Source: Flavobacteriaceae bacterium CG_4_10_14_3_um_filter_33_47 | GTDB lineage: Bacteria; Bacteroidota; Bacteroidia; Flavobacteriales; Flavobacteriaceae | Length of the DNA: 56,851 bases | Assembly: GCA_002784145.1 (NCBI GenBank) | Contig: PFKE01000081.1 | Location: forward strand, 1-56,851 | Direction of reading: 5' to 3' | In this document: positions 47,867 to 56,851 of the stretch, in pieces | How positions within the stretch are numbered: the first letter of the stretch is position 1 | Layout of the letters: every line of letters starts with the position of its first letter | Notes under the pieces: model-generated | Databases searched by the model: none | Told to the model about the DNA's origin: nothing | What the model saw: the letters and a program-made list of their open reading frames with translations, nothing else | Translations under genes and position numbers: made by a program

Positions 47867-48712
47867 ATGTTCAAACATTTTTTAATCACTCGTTTTAACC
47901 TAAGACAACCCGATTGGAAAGCTAGCAAAAATAATAAATCTGTGCTTACAGATGCATGGCATAAAAACAGGTTTGAGCTTTTTATCGATTTTTGTTTTAA
48001 CAGTGTTGCTTCTCAAACAAACAAAAATTTTGAATGGTTGGTATTTTTTGATACTACAACACCAGAAAAATACAAAAAAATAATTGTGGAGCTTGAAACT
48101 AAAATGGATAATTTTACTCCTATTTTTGTTGATGGTATGGATCAATTTTTACCAGGCATTATAAACCATGTAGCATCCTGCAATACCCCTTATTTAATTA
48201 CAAGCAGATTAGATAACGACGACTGTATTGGTAAGTTATATATAGAAAATATTCAAAAACAATTCTATAATCAAAATTTTACAGCCATTGATTTTGTTGA
48301 TGGCTATACCATTCAAACACATCCTTCAGTTAAAGTTGGAAAACGGTTTGACCAATATAATCCATTTATTTCATTAATTGAAAAAAACGAAAATCCCAAA
48401 ACGGTTTGGTCCATTAGACACTCGCATTGGAAACGGGAAAAGCATGTCATTCAAATTAGAAACTCTAGAGTTTGGTGTTCTATAATACACGATGAAAACA
48501 AGGTCAATGAATTTTTAGGTTATGGGCATGTTAATATTTCAGACTTGTTCAAAGACATTAGTATAAACCAAGAAAAAGAAACTGTTATTAAGAAAGACCA
48601 TGTTCCTCAAAAAAAATGGAAATGGCAAAGTACTTTTAACCTCATTTCTTCTTATTGGAATTACGGCTTTAAAAAGTTTAAAAAAACAATGGGGCTATAT
48701 AAAATTAAATAA
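47867..48712 (+). CDS. Putative glycosyltransferase (rhamnosyltransferase-like)
   Basis: 'HFLITRFNLRQPDW', 'NFEWLVFFDTTTPEKY', 'YLITSRLDNDDCI'. Confidence 0.75.
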   Translation: MFKHFLITRFNLRQPDWKASKNNKSVLTDAWHKNRFELFIDFCFNSVASQTNKNFEWLVFFDTTTPEKYKKIIVELETKMDNFTPIFVDGMDQFLPGIINHVASCNTPYLITSRLDNDDCIGKLYIENIQKQFYNQNFTAIDFVDGYTIQTHPSVKVGKRFDQYNPFISLIEKNENPKTVWSIRHSHWKREKHVIQIRNSRVWCSIIHDENKVNEFLGYGHVNISDLFKDISINQEKETVIKKDHVPQKKWKWQSTFNLISSYWNYGFKKFKKTMGLYKIK

Positions 48713-48730
48713 TCTTTTGTTTATCTCCTT

Positions 48731-49291
48731 ATGAACAAAGAAATAAACAACACACTACAAACCTTAAAACAAGGTGGTCTTATCCTCTACCCAACCGATA
48801 CGGTTTGGGGCATTGGTTGCGATGCTAGCAATACAGAAGCCGTAAAAAAAATCTATCAATTAAAACAACGAAACGATAGCAAAGCCCTTATTTGTTTAGT
48901 TGCCGATGATAGAATGCTAAAAAAATATGTGAAAAAAATACCCGAAGTGGCTTTTAATATTTTAGATGTAACAGAAAATCCTATCACCATTATTTATGAC
49001 GACGCACAAAATTTAGCCGAGAATTTAATCGCCGAGGACCATACCATTGCCATAAGAATTCCTAATGATGATTTTTGTTTTCAATTATTACGACGGTTTA
49101 ATGGTGCTATTGTGTCTACCTCAGCAAATACAAGTGGGCAACCAACTCCAAAATCATTCAAAGAAATAGCTCCAGAGGTTTTAAAAGGTGTAGACTATGT
49201 TGTAAATTTGCATCTCGAAAAAACTTGTAACAAACCATCGACTATTATTAAATTGGGCAATGATGGAAAAGTTAAGGTAATAAGAGCATAA
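48731..49291 (+). CDS. L-threonylcarbamoyladenylate synthase (Sua5/YrdC family)
   Basis: 'GGLILYPTDTVWGIGCDA', 'KQRNDSKALICLV', 'IVSTSANTSGQPTP'. Confidence 0.92.
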   Translation: MNKEINNTLQTLKQGGLILYPTDTVWGIGCDASNTEAVKKIYQLKQRNDSKALICLVADDRMLKKYVKKIPEVAFNILDVTENPITIIYDDAQNLAENLIAEDHTIAIRIPNDDFCFQLLRRFNGAIVSTSANTSGQPTPKSFKEIAPEVLKGVDYVVNLHLEKTCNKPSTIIKLGNDGKVKVIRA

Positions 49292-49295
49292 AAAC

Positions 49296-49365
49296 TCAAA
49301 TTTCAAGAACCAAGTTCCAAACTAAATTATATTGGAATTTGGAATTTGATTATTGGAATTTAATT
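49296..49365. repeat. 7-bp-period double array with opposing halves (TCAAGNN / TTGGAAT)
   Basis: tcaaatt tcaagaa ccaagtt ccaaact aaattat attggaa tttggaa tttgatt attggaa tttaatt. Confidence 0.8.
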
Positions 49366-50785
49366 GATGAATTACAAAGAAGCATTACACCATCCAATAT
49401 TTAAAATTATAGCGCAATCTGCTAAAGAGTTAGAGCTTGAGGCCTATGTGATAGGTGGTTTTGTGCGTGATTTTATTTTAGGCAGAGGCGATGCCAAAGA
49501 TATCGATATTGTCACCGTTGGCAATGGCATAAAACTGGCAAAGCAAGTCGCAAAAAATCTCCCTGAAAAAACAAAGGTTCAGGTTTTTAAAACCTATGGA
49601 ACCGCCATGCTCCATTTTGATGGTATCGACGTTGAATTTGTTGGTGCCCGAAAAGAATCTTATCATGAAGATAGTAGAAATCCAGTGGTTGAAAATGGCA
49701 CGCTTGAAGATGACCAAAACAGACGAGATTTCACAATAAACGCTTTAGCATTAAACTTAAATGAGGCACATTTTGGTAATTTATTGGATCCGTTTGATGG
49801 CATTCAAGATTTGAAGGACAAAATAATTCGTACCCCATTAAATCCTGATATTACTTATAGCGATGACCCTTTAAGAATGATGCGTGCCATAAGGTTTTCA
49901 AGCCAACTTCATTTTAAAATTGAACAAACGTCTTTAAAAGCCATTTCAAAAAACAAGCATCGCATTCAAATTATTACCAGTGAGCGTATTGTTGTTGAAC
50001 TCCATAAAATTCTGGAAAGCAAAACGCCTTCGCTTGGTTTTATTCAGTTGGATGAAACTGGATTATTAAACTATATTTTACCAGAACTAACAGCCTTAAA
50101 AGGCATTGACGAAGTTGAAGGGCAACGTCATAAAGATAATTTTTATCACACTCTTGAAGTGGTTGATAATATTGCTTTAAATACTGATAACCTATGGTTA
50201 CGCTGGGCAGCGCTATTGCATGATATTGGGAAAGCACCCACAAAAAAATTCAACAAAAAAGTAGGCTGGACCTTTCATGGGCATGAATTTGAGGGCTCAA
50301 AAATGGTATATCATTTATTCAAACGCCTTAAAATGCCATTAAATGACAAAATGAAATTTGTTCAAAAAATGGTGTTTATGAGCTCCAGACCTATTGTGCT
50401 GGCTAATGATGAAGTTACTGATTCTGCTGTTAGGCGATTGGTTTTTGATGCTGGCGAATTTGTAGATGATTTAATGACGCTTTGTGAAGCAGATATTACC
50501 ACAAAAAATCCAAAAAAATTCAAAAAATACCATAACAATTTCAAAATTGTTCGTGAGAAAATTATTGAAGTTGAAGAACGAGATCATATAAGGAATTTTC
50601 AACCACCCATTTCAGGTGAAGAAATTATGGAAGCTTTCAATTTAAAACCTTCAAAAGAAATAGGCATTATAAAAGAAGCTATCAAGGAAGCTATCCTTGA
50701 AGGAGAAATTCCTAATGAACATGAAGCTGCATTTCAACGTATGCTAAGTGAAGGTAAACGTTTGGGGCTTTCAATTAACAATTAA
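49364..50785 (+). CDS. CCA tRNA nucleotidyltransferase / poly(A) polymerase family with HD domain
   Basis: '[27 protein letters not shown]', '[13 protein letters not shown]', '[15 protein letters not shown]'. Confidence 0.93.
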   Translation: MMNYKEALHHPIFKIIAQSAKELELEAYVIGGFVRDFILGRGDAKDIDIVTVGNGIKLAKQVAKNLPEKTKVQVFKTYGTAMLHFDGIDVEFVGARKESYHEDSRNPVVENGTLEDDQNRRDFTINALALNLNEAHFGNLLDPFDGIQDLKDKIIRTPLNPDITYSDDPLRMMRAIRFSSQLHFKIEQTSLKAISKNKHRIQIITSERIVVELHKILESKTPSLGFIQLDETGLLNYILPELTALKGIDEVEGQRHKDNFYHTLEVVDNIALNTDNLWLRWAALLHDIGKAPTKKFNKKVGWTFHGHEFEGSKMVYHLFKRLKMPLNDKMKFVQKMVFMSSRPIVLANDEVTDSAVRRLVFDAGEFVDDLMTLCEADITTKNPKKFKKYHNNFKIVREKIIEVEERDHIRNFQPPISGEEIMEAFNLKPSKEIGIIKEAIKEAILEGEIPNEHEAAFQRMLSEGKRLGLSINN

Positions 50786-50819
50786 CAATTAACAATTTAC
50801 AATTTACAATTAACAAAAT
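50771..50819. repeat. 7-bp-period array (consensus ACAATTA)
   Basis: tcaatta acaatta acaatta acaattt acaattt acaatta acaaaat; overlaps the 3' end of the CCA-transferase CDS. Confidence 0.9.
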
Positions 50820-50838
50820 TCGTGTATACGTGGCTAGT

Positions 50839-51855
50839 ATGAAAAAGGATAACAAAAAAGTCATTTATTGGTTATTAACAGGATGTTTACTCATTTTCGT
50901 CATGGTTGTGGTTGGTGGTATTACAAGACTGACTCATTCTGGGTTATCCATTTCAAATTACAAATTAATTTCTGGTGTAATTCCACCCATGAATGAGATT
51001 GAATGGCAAGATGCCTTTGATTTATACAAACAATATCCAGAATACCAAAAACTCAATAATCATTTCAACCTTCAGGATTTTAAAGACATTTATTTCTGGG
51101 AATGGTTACATCGGGTTATAGGTAGGTTTATAGGCTTGGTGTTTCTTATTCCATTTTTATATTTTTTATTTAGCAAACAACTCACTAAAGCAACGGTAAG
51201 AAAGTCCATTGTATTACTTGCTCTTGGTGCCTTTCAAGGTTTTATGGGCTGGTATATGGTTAAAAGCGGTTTGGTTGATAATCCAGACGTAAGCCACTAC
51301 AGATTAGCGGCGCATTTAACAACAGCCTTTGTAACATTTGCCTATACATTTTGGGTTGCTTTAGACTTAATGTTTCCCAACAGAAAAGTAATTAACGTTG
51401 ATTTTAGAAATTTTATACGATCGGCCTTGGCCATTTTAATCCTTCAAATTATTTATGGCGCTTTTGTTGCAGGATTAGATGCTGGTTTTATACATAATCA
51501 TTGGCCTATGATGAGTGAAGGGAAATTTATGCACGAAACCGTTTTTATTGAGCAGCATCCTTGGTATAAAAACTTTATCGAAGGTAAAAGTGGTGTGCAA
51601 TTTGTGCACAGAATGTTAGCTTATTTAGTGGTGATTTTTATAGTTGCTATATGGTATAAATCAAAAAAATTGAACCCAACAACCACACAATCAAAAGGAA
51701 TTTTGGCTTTATTAATCATGGTTGGAATACAATTTATTTTAGGGGTTCTCACCATTTTAATGCAGGTACCTGTTTGGCTTGGTGTTGCACATCAGGTGGG
51801 TGCTTTTGTTTTATTAAGTGCTATGATATTTACGCTACATCGCTTTAGTAAATAA
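50839..51855 (+). CDS. ctaA: Heme A synthase, COX15/CtaA family
   Basis: 'VVVGGITRLTHSGLSI', 'FWEWLHRVIGRFIG', 'HQVGAFVLLSAMIFTLHR'; ATG 50839 preferred over GTG 50830. Confidence 0.93.
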   Translation: MKKDNKKVIYWLLTGCLLIFVMVVVGGITRLTHSGLSISNYKLISGVIPPMNEIEWQDAFDLYKQYPEYQKLNNHFNLQDFKDIYFWEWLHRVIGRFIGLVFLIPFLYFLFSKQLTKATVRKSIVLLALGAFQGFMGWYMVKSGLVDNPDVSHYRLAAHLTTAFVTFAYTFWVALDLMFPNRKVINVDFRNFIRSALAILILQIIYGAFVAGLDAGFIHNHWPMMSEGKFMHETVFIEQHPWYKNFIEGKSGVQFVHRMLAYLVVIFIVAIWYKSKKLNPTTTQSKGILALLIMVGIQFILGVLTILMQVPVWLGVAHQVGAFVLLSAMIFTLHRFSK

Positions 51856-51893
51856 TTCAAAAACCATTACATTTGCAACTTAATTTATAACAA

Positions 51894-52406
51894 ATGATTT
51901 ACAGGTTTAGAGTTATTCTTGACAATGATACGGATGAAGATGTGTTTCGTGATTTAGAAATAAAAGAAACAGATACCTTAGAAGATTTACATAATGCCAT
52001 TACCCAATCTTTTGGATTTGACGGCACTGAGATGGCATCATTTTACGCAAGTGATGAACAATGGAACCAAGGTGAAGAAATTTCGTTGTTTGATTTGAGC
52101 GAGGATGCTTCTGTTAAATTAATGAACGAAACTTCCATAAACAGTATGGTTTATGAAATGCAACCCAAGCTTATCTATGTTTATGATTTTTTTAATTTAT
52201 GGACCTTTTTTGTTGAATTAGCCGAAATTGTTGATGAAGTTGACGGCAATACCTATCCCAATTTAATATTCTCGAAAGGACAAATTCCAGATGTTGCTCC
52301 TGAAAAATTCTTTGAATCTGAAGATTTAGATGATTACAATGAATTTGAAGACGATTTAGATATAGACGATTACGAGAATTTGGATTTTGATGAAAACTGG
52401 AATTAA
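51894..52406 (+). CDS. Plasmid pRiA4b ORF-3-like / 'IS1096 TnpR-like' domain protein with acidic tail
   Basis: 'IYRFRVILDNDTDEDVFRDLEIKETDTLEDLHNAITQSFGFDGTEMASFYASDEQWNQGEEI'. Confidence 0.75.
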   Translation: MIYRFRVILDNDTDEDVFRDLEIKETDTLEDLHNAITQSFGFDGTEMASFYASDEQWNQGEEISLFDLSEDASVKLMNETSINSMVYEMQPKLIYVYDFFNLWTFFVELAEIVDEVDGNTYPNLIFSKGQIPDVAPEKFFESEDLDDYNEFEDDLDIDDYENLDFDENWN

Positions 52407-52415
52407 GCCATTCAT

Positions 52416-53471
52416 TTAAAATTTTGGATTAACATTTTCATAGTTTCTCAACACATACGCCAAGGCATTTTTAATAATATCGCCCATAGATTTACATCGC
52501 TTAAACTTAACATCAAGAGTATATTCGTATATTTTTGACTTTAATAAATCAATATTCTCTTTGGTTGAAATAGTGTCGTTCGCCATACATTCCATCAACC
52601 GCTCTATCCGGTCGTGATAGCTCTTAAATCGCTTTGCAATAATGGAACGCTCTTCAATTTTATATTGATCAATGGATAACTTTTGAAAACTATCGGTCAC
52701 TAATTTTACCATCGTAAAATTTTCTTTAAAAAATTGAGGACGATAAATGTTAATTTTACCTTCATAAGATTGTTGATCAAAATCAATAGCCCTAATTCTA
52801 TACACTACTTGGTCAAAATCATGCGTAGGCACAATAACGTAGTTGTAAGAACGCATATCGCCCAATAACCTAATCATACAGCGTTCATTAAACTTTACAA
52901 ACTCTTTAGCTATTTGAGATTTTTCAGATTTAGAGCATTTTGGCAACATATTTTTAATAAAATCGTCCCCAGGAATTCCAGAAATATGTTCTTCTATTAA
53001 GGTGTCTTTATACACCAAAAAATTCAAATTATAAGGCGATAACATATGTTCCAATTCCAACCCATAAACACGCGAAGCATCGGCTCTTTTAATATAAAAA
53101 TAAGTGAAGTTATCATTTAAAATATTCCTGACTTTAATTCTGAATGGTTTGGAATTTCCAAACGTACAATAATCTATGGCATCAACATTTAAAAACGGAA
53201 TAGAACTTTCATTCCCGTCAGAATGTAAAATAGTATACACTTTTTTAAGACTTAAATCTATTTCTTCCCGTTCAAACTCACTGTAATAAACACGAATCCA
53301 AAGCGTATCATTCTCAAATGCATCATAAACTGTTATGGAACCTTGAAATCTTAGTAAATCTTCATAAAATATAGGAAGCTTTATATTTCTGTTATATTCT
53401 GAAAGATAATCATGCAACGTATCATTTACAGGATAAGAAGGTTTCTTCTTTGAAATTTTTAAATCTTCCAT
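52416..53471 (-). CDS. Hypothetical protein, possibly divergent kinase-like fold
   Basis: 351 aa; 'RLLGDMRSYNYVIVPT....YRIRAIDFDQQSYEG' resembles catalytic loop + DFD. Confidence 0.7.
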   Translation of the reverse strand: MEDLKISKKKPSYPVNDTLHDYLSEYNRNIKLPIFYEDLLRFQGSITVYDAFENDTLWIRVYYSEFEREEIDLSLKKVYTILHSDGNESSIPFLNVDAIDYCTFGNSKPFRIKVRNILNDNFTYFYIKRADASRVYGLELEHMLSPYNLNFLVYKDTLIEEHISGIPGDDFIKNMLPKCSKSEKSQIAKEFVKFNERCMIRLLGDMRSYNYVIVPTHDFDQVVYRIRAIDFDQQSYEGKINIYRPQFFKENFTMVKLVTDSFQKLSIDQYKIEERSIIAKRFKSYHDRIERLMECMANDTISTKENIDLLKSKIYEYTLDVKFKRCKSMGDIIKNALAYVLRNYENVNPKF

Positions 53472-53590
53472 TTATAATTAAAATTTAAAGCTTATTTTTT
53501 AAATACATTTGTAACAAATTTAAGCAACTATCGTCATATTTTTAACTAACCCGTTGATTTTAGCTCAACGAAAAAAAATATAATACTTTG

Positions 53591-54484
53591 GAGTCTATCC
53601 TTACCATCAACAATCTAACAAAAAAATTTGGTTATTTAACAGCTGTAAAAGATTTAACCTTTACCATTAACAAAGGTAATGTTTATGGCATTTTAGGACC
53701 CAACGGAAGCGGCAAATCAACAACCCTTGGAGTTGTTCTAAACGTTGTCAATAAAACATCAGGCTCTTTTCATTGGTTTGATGGCAATACTTCTACACAT
53801 AATGCTTTAAAAAAAGTGGGTGCCATTATTGAAAGGCCTAACTTTTACCCATATATGACGGCTTATCAAAACTTGAAATTGGTTTGCAAAATTAAAGAGG
53901 TTGATTACAGCAAAATTGAAGAAAAATTGGAGTTGGTTGAATTATTGGATAGAAAAGACAGTAAATTCAGCACCTTTTCTTTAGGAATGAAGCAACGTTT
54001 AGCCATTGCTTCTGCCCTGTTGAATGATCCAGAAATTTTAATTTTAGACGAACCAACCAATGGTTTAGATCCTAAAGGCATTCATCAAATTAGAGAAATT
54101 ATAAAAGAAATTGCCAGTACAGGCACTACTATTTTGTTGGCGTCTCATTTGCTGGATGAAGTGGAAAAAGTCTGCACACATGTTGTGGTATTACGTAAAG
54201 GTGAAAAACTGTACTCTGGAAGAGTTGATGAAATGATTTCAAGTTATGGTTTTTTTGAATTGAAATGCCATAGGCAAGAAGAACTTGTTGCGTTTTTAGA
54301 AAGCCACACGTCTTTTGGAAAAGTTATCCAAAAAGACCATTTGATAACTGCGTTTTTAAATGAACCATTAGAATCTGCCGCTTTTAATAAATTATTGTTT
54401 GAAAAAGGCTTTACATTATCGCACTTAGTTCAGCGCAAAGAAAGTTTAGAAGAGCAATTCTTAACACTAACCAACAACCAATAA
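53591..54484 (+). CDS. ABC transporter ATP-binding protein
   Basis: 'GILGPNGSGKSTTLGVVL', 'FSLGMKQRLAIASALLNDPEILILDEPTNGLDPKG'. Confidence 0.93.
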   Translation, partial: ESILTINNLTKKFGYLTAVKDLTFTINKGNVYGILGPNGSGKSTTLGVVLNVVNKTSGSFHWFDGNTSTHNALKKVGAIIERPNFYPYMTAYQNLKLVCKIKEVDYSKIEEKLELVELLDRKDSKFSTFSLGMKQRLAIASALLNDPEILILDEPTNGLDPKGIHQIREIIKEIASTGTTILLASHLLDEVEKVCTHVVVLRKGEKLYSGRVDEMISSYGFFELKCHRQEELVAFLESHTSFGKVIQKDHLITAFLNEPLESAAFNKLLFEKGFTLSHLVQRKESLEEQFLTLTNNQ

Positions 54485-54531
54485 CCTAGAAATTTGTTGA
54501 ATCGATTAGTGTTGATTCGTTTAAACACTAA

Positions 54532-54573
54532 AACCTGAAACTAGAAACTAGAAACTAGAAACTAGAAACCTAA
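54532..54573. repeat. 7-bp-period array (consensus AACTAGA)
   Basis: aacctga aactaga aactaga aactaga aactaga aacctaa. Confidence 0.92.
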
Positions 54574-54583
54574 AACAAAAAAA

Positions 54584-55414
54584 ATGTACCGATTACTCAA
54601 TATAGAAATTCAAAAACTATTGCATAACAGAGCAAGTAAAATTTTAATCATTGCTTATTTTGTACTCCTTACCTCAATTGCACTCATAGCAGCAATTAAG
54701 TTTGATATTGGCCCCATAAAATTTCATTTAGCAGAAATGGGCATTTTTAATTTTCCGTACATCTGGCATTTCAACACTTATTTTGCTGCCATTTTTAAAT
54801 TGTTCTTAGCCATTATTATAGTCTCCATGATGGCCAATGAGTACAGTAATAAAACACTCAAACAAAACTTAATAGACGGGTTGAGCAAGAAAGAATTTAT
54901 TTTATCTAAATTCTACACCGTCATTTTATTTTCTTTGATTTCAACTATATTTATTTTTGTTGTTTCGTTAATTCTTGGTTTATCGTTTTCTAATTATACA
55001 GAGCTGAGCATTATATTTTCAGACCTGGAATTTATTTTGGCGTTTTTTGTTAAGCTTATAGGTTTCTTCTCGTTTTGTTTGTTTTTAGGTATTTTGGTAA
55101 AACGTTCTGCATTTGCCTTAGGGTTTTTATTTGTGTGGCAATTTATTGAAGGCATTGCTTTTGGGTTATTAAGGTGGCAAACAGATGCCGATATAGCAAC
55201 TGATGTGATGCGCTTTTTTCCATTAAATGCCATGTCAAACTTAATTAAGCAACCTTTTTCACGTTTAAGTGCTGTACAATCTGTAGCAAATCAAGTGGGT
55301 GAAAAATTCGATTTTGACTATGCAGTTCATTGGTATGAAATTTTAATTGTTTTAGGATGGACTGCTGTATTTATCTTTTTATCGTACAGATTATTAAAAA
55401 TGCGTGATTTATAA
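54584..55414 (+). CDS. ABC-2 type transporter permease
   Basis: Six TM-like segments, 'MMANEYSNKTLKQNLIDGLSKKEFILSKF'; adjacent to ATPase. Confidence 0.85.
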   Translation: MYRLLNIEIQKLLHNRASKILIIAYFVLLTSIALIAAIKFDIGPIKFHLAEMGIFNFPYIWHFNTYFAAIFKLFLAIIIVSMMANEYSNKTLKQNLIDGLSKKEFILSKFYTVILFSLISTIFIFVVSLILGLSFSNYTELSIIFSDLEFILAFFVKLIGFFSFCLFLGILVKRSAFALGFLFVWQFIEGIAFGLLRWQTDADIATDVMRFFPLNAMSNLIKQPFSRLSAVQSVANQVGEKFDFDYAVHWYEILIVLGWTAVFIFLSYRLLKMRDL

Positions 55415-55440
55415 TATCTTTGGTAGCTATGCTACAGAAG

Positions 55441-56851
55441 ATGAAAAAAATCACATTATTAGTTATTCTCCTATTTATAGGCTTTAAATCATTTAGCCAA
55501 AGCGAAGCTGCTAATTGGTATTTTGGCTTTGGTGGTGGCATTCGCTTTAATCAAATCGCAAATAATATAACCTCTTTAAATGACGGCCAATTATTTACCA
55601 ACGAAGGCTGCGCATCTATTTCCGATGATACCGGAGGTTTGTTATTCTACACCGACGGAACTTCTGTTTGGAATAGAAATCACAATGTGATGCCTAACGG
55701 ATTTGGTTTATTTGGTGATTCATCAAGTACCCAATCTGCCATTATTGTTCCAAAACCGAATGATCCCGATAAATATTATGTTTTTACAGTAGATATTAAC
55801 AATCGGCAAAATGGTGTAACTCGTGGTTTAAATTATTCTGAAATTGATATCACTTTAGATGGTGGTTTGGGAGATGTAACCAATAACAAAAATGTAAATT
55901 TACTTCAACAGAGTTCAGAAAAAATAACTGCCGTTTTAAAAGATTGTATTTCAAAATCTATTTGGGTGGTAGCATTCTCTTCAACCAATGGCATTAACGG
56001 CGATTTTAATACCTTCCATGCTTTTGAAGTTGATAATATTGGGATAAATCCTGTTTCTGTAAAATCACCATTTAATCTGTCTGTTCAAGATGCTAGGGGC
56101 TATTTAAAACTCTCGCCAGATGGTACTAAAATGGCTTCTGCCAACGTTAGAAATGGTTTGTATTTATATGATTTTGATACCCAAACTGGAGTGGTTAGCA
56201 ACCAATTGCCTATAGAAATTCAAGGAAATAGTATCAATCCTTATGGGATTGAGTTTTCACCAAATAGCCAACTTCTATACGTACATGCATCAAACGATTT
56301 CTTTAGTCCAGGGAGTAATGCAGATCAAAATCCATCCAATCATACCTCAACGTTATTACAATATAATTTATTAGCAGCAGACATTGAAGGGTCAAGTATC
56401 GTTATTGATAACAGAAATCTGTATAGAGGTGGATTACAACTAGGTCCTAACGGAAAAATATATAGAGCTTTAAGCGCAACCTATAACCAAGGCTTACCTT
56501 TCCTTGGAATTATTAATAATCCAGACAATATAGGTCTGGCTAGTAATTATGTGCACAATGCCATTAATTTAGCTCCTAACGAATCTTCTCAAGGCTTACC
56601 TCCTTTTATAGCTTCATTTTTCAACACTCAAATTGATATTATAAAAAATGGTGAAAGTAGCATTAATTTAGAACTTTGTGATGGCGACATTTACAAGCTA
56701 TCTTCTGAAAATATTCCTGGCGCTACCTATATTTGGACCCAAGACGGAAACCCATTACCAGAAACAACCTATGACCTTGAGATTTCTCAACAAGGCCATT
56801 ATGAAGTTTTTATTAACCCAAATAATGGCGATTGTGCTATTGAAGGTCAAG
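55441..56851 (+). CDS. Secreted surface protein with beta-propeller-like N-terminus (gliding/T9SS-type B-like), 3' truncated by window
   Basis: Signal peptide MKKITLLVILLFIGFKSFSQ; 'NWYFGFGGGIRFN', 'EGCASISDDTGGLLFYTDGTSVWNRNHNVMPNG'; frame open to window end; not in the ORF track. Confidence 0.75.
   Translation, partial: MKKITLLVILLFIGFKSFSQSEAANWYFGFGGGIRFNQIANNITSLNDGQLFTNEGCASISDDTGGLLFYTDGTSVWNRNHNVMPNGFGLFGDSSSTQSAIIVPKPNDPDKYYVFTVDINNRQNGVTRGLNYSEIDITLDGGLGDVTNNKNVNLLQQSSEKITAVLKDCISKSIWVVAFSSTNGINGDFNTFHAFEVDNIGINPVSVKSPFNLSVQDARGYLKLSPDGTKMASANVRNGLYLYDFDTQTGVVSNQLPIEIQGNSINPYGIEFSPNSQLLYVHASNDFFSPGSNADQNPSNHTSTLLQYNLLAADIEGSSIVIDNRNLYRGGLQLGPNGKIYRALSATYNQGLPFLGIINNPDNIGLASNYVHNAINLAPNESSQGLPPFIASFFNTQIDIIKNGESSINLELCDGDIYKLSSENIPGATYIWTQDGNPLPETTYDLEISQQGHYEVFINPNNGDCAIEGQ

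Noticed and set aside
50771-50819. ACAATTA array as CRISPR or integron attC
   Set aside because: Plain 7-bp tandem periodicity without spacers or integrase
51894-52406. 'IS1096 TnpR-like' domain as evidence for a mobile element
   Set aside because: The family name is historical; no transposase, terminal repeats or target duplications nearby

Overview
AT-rich chromosomal window from a Bacteroidota genome, most likely Flavobacteriaceae. Lineage evidence: TAnnTTTG-type -7 boxes, the tmRNA tag GENNYALAA, and typical gene families. About 58 protein genes are supportable. They include K+ uptake, a NamZ-like DUF1343 protein plus a serine hydrolase, a TPR/beta-barrel pair, ftsE followed by a glycan cluster with two paralogous flippases and a phosphoethanolamine-transferase-like sulfatase, bipA, kdsA, a creD/winged-helix locus, a carotenoid cluster (MerR-crtI-crtB-crtZ-crtY), def/ruvX/dapD, an LPS-core-like set, a CCA-transferase, ctaA and an ABC exporter. 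RNA genes are a tmRNA (ssrA) and tRNA-Leu(GAG). No CRISPR array, IS element or intact prophage was seen. The most interesting signals are non-coding: (1) a structured ~104-nt element between the likely ssrA promoter and the tmRNA, with an apparent divergent relative at 3057-3139; (2) an orphan sRNA candidate with a consensus TTG-N19-TATATTTG promoter and a strong terminator just upstream of tRNA-Leu; (3) degenerate intergenic arrays that all have a 7-bp period but unrelated unit sequences; (4) a duplicated TACTTTG-N5-CAAAGTA operator flanking a winged-helix regulator; (5) a CarH-like B12 photoreceptor candidate with a shared upstream motif at the crt cluster. All assignments come from reading the sequence. 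No database search was run.
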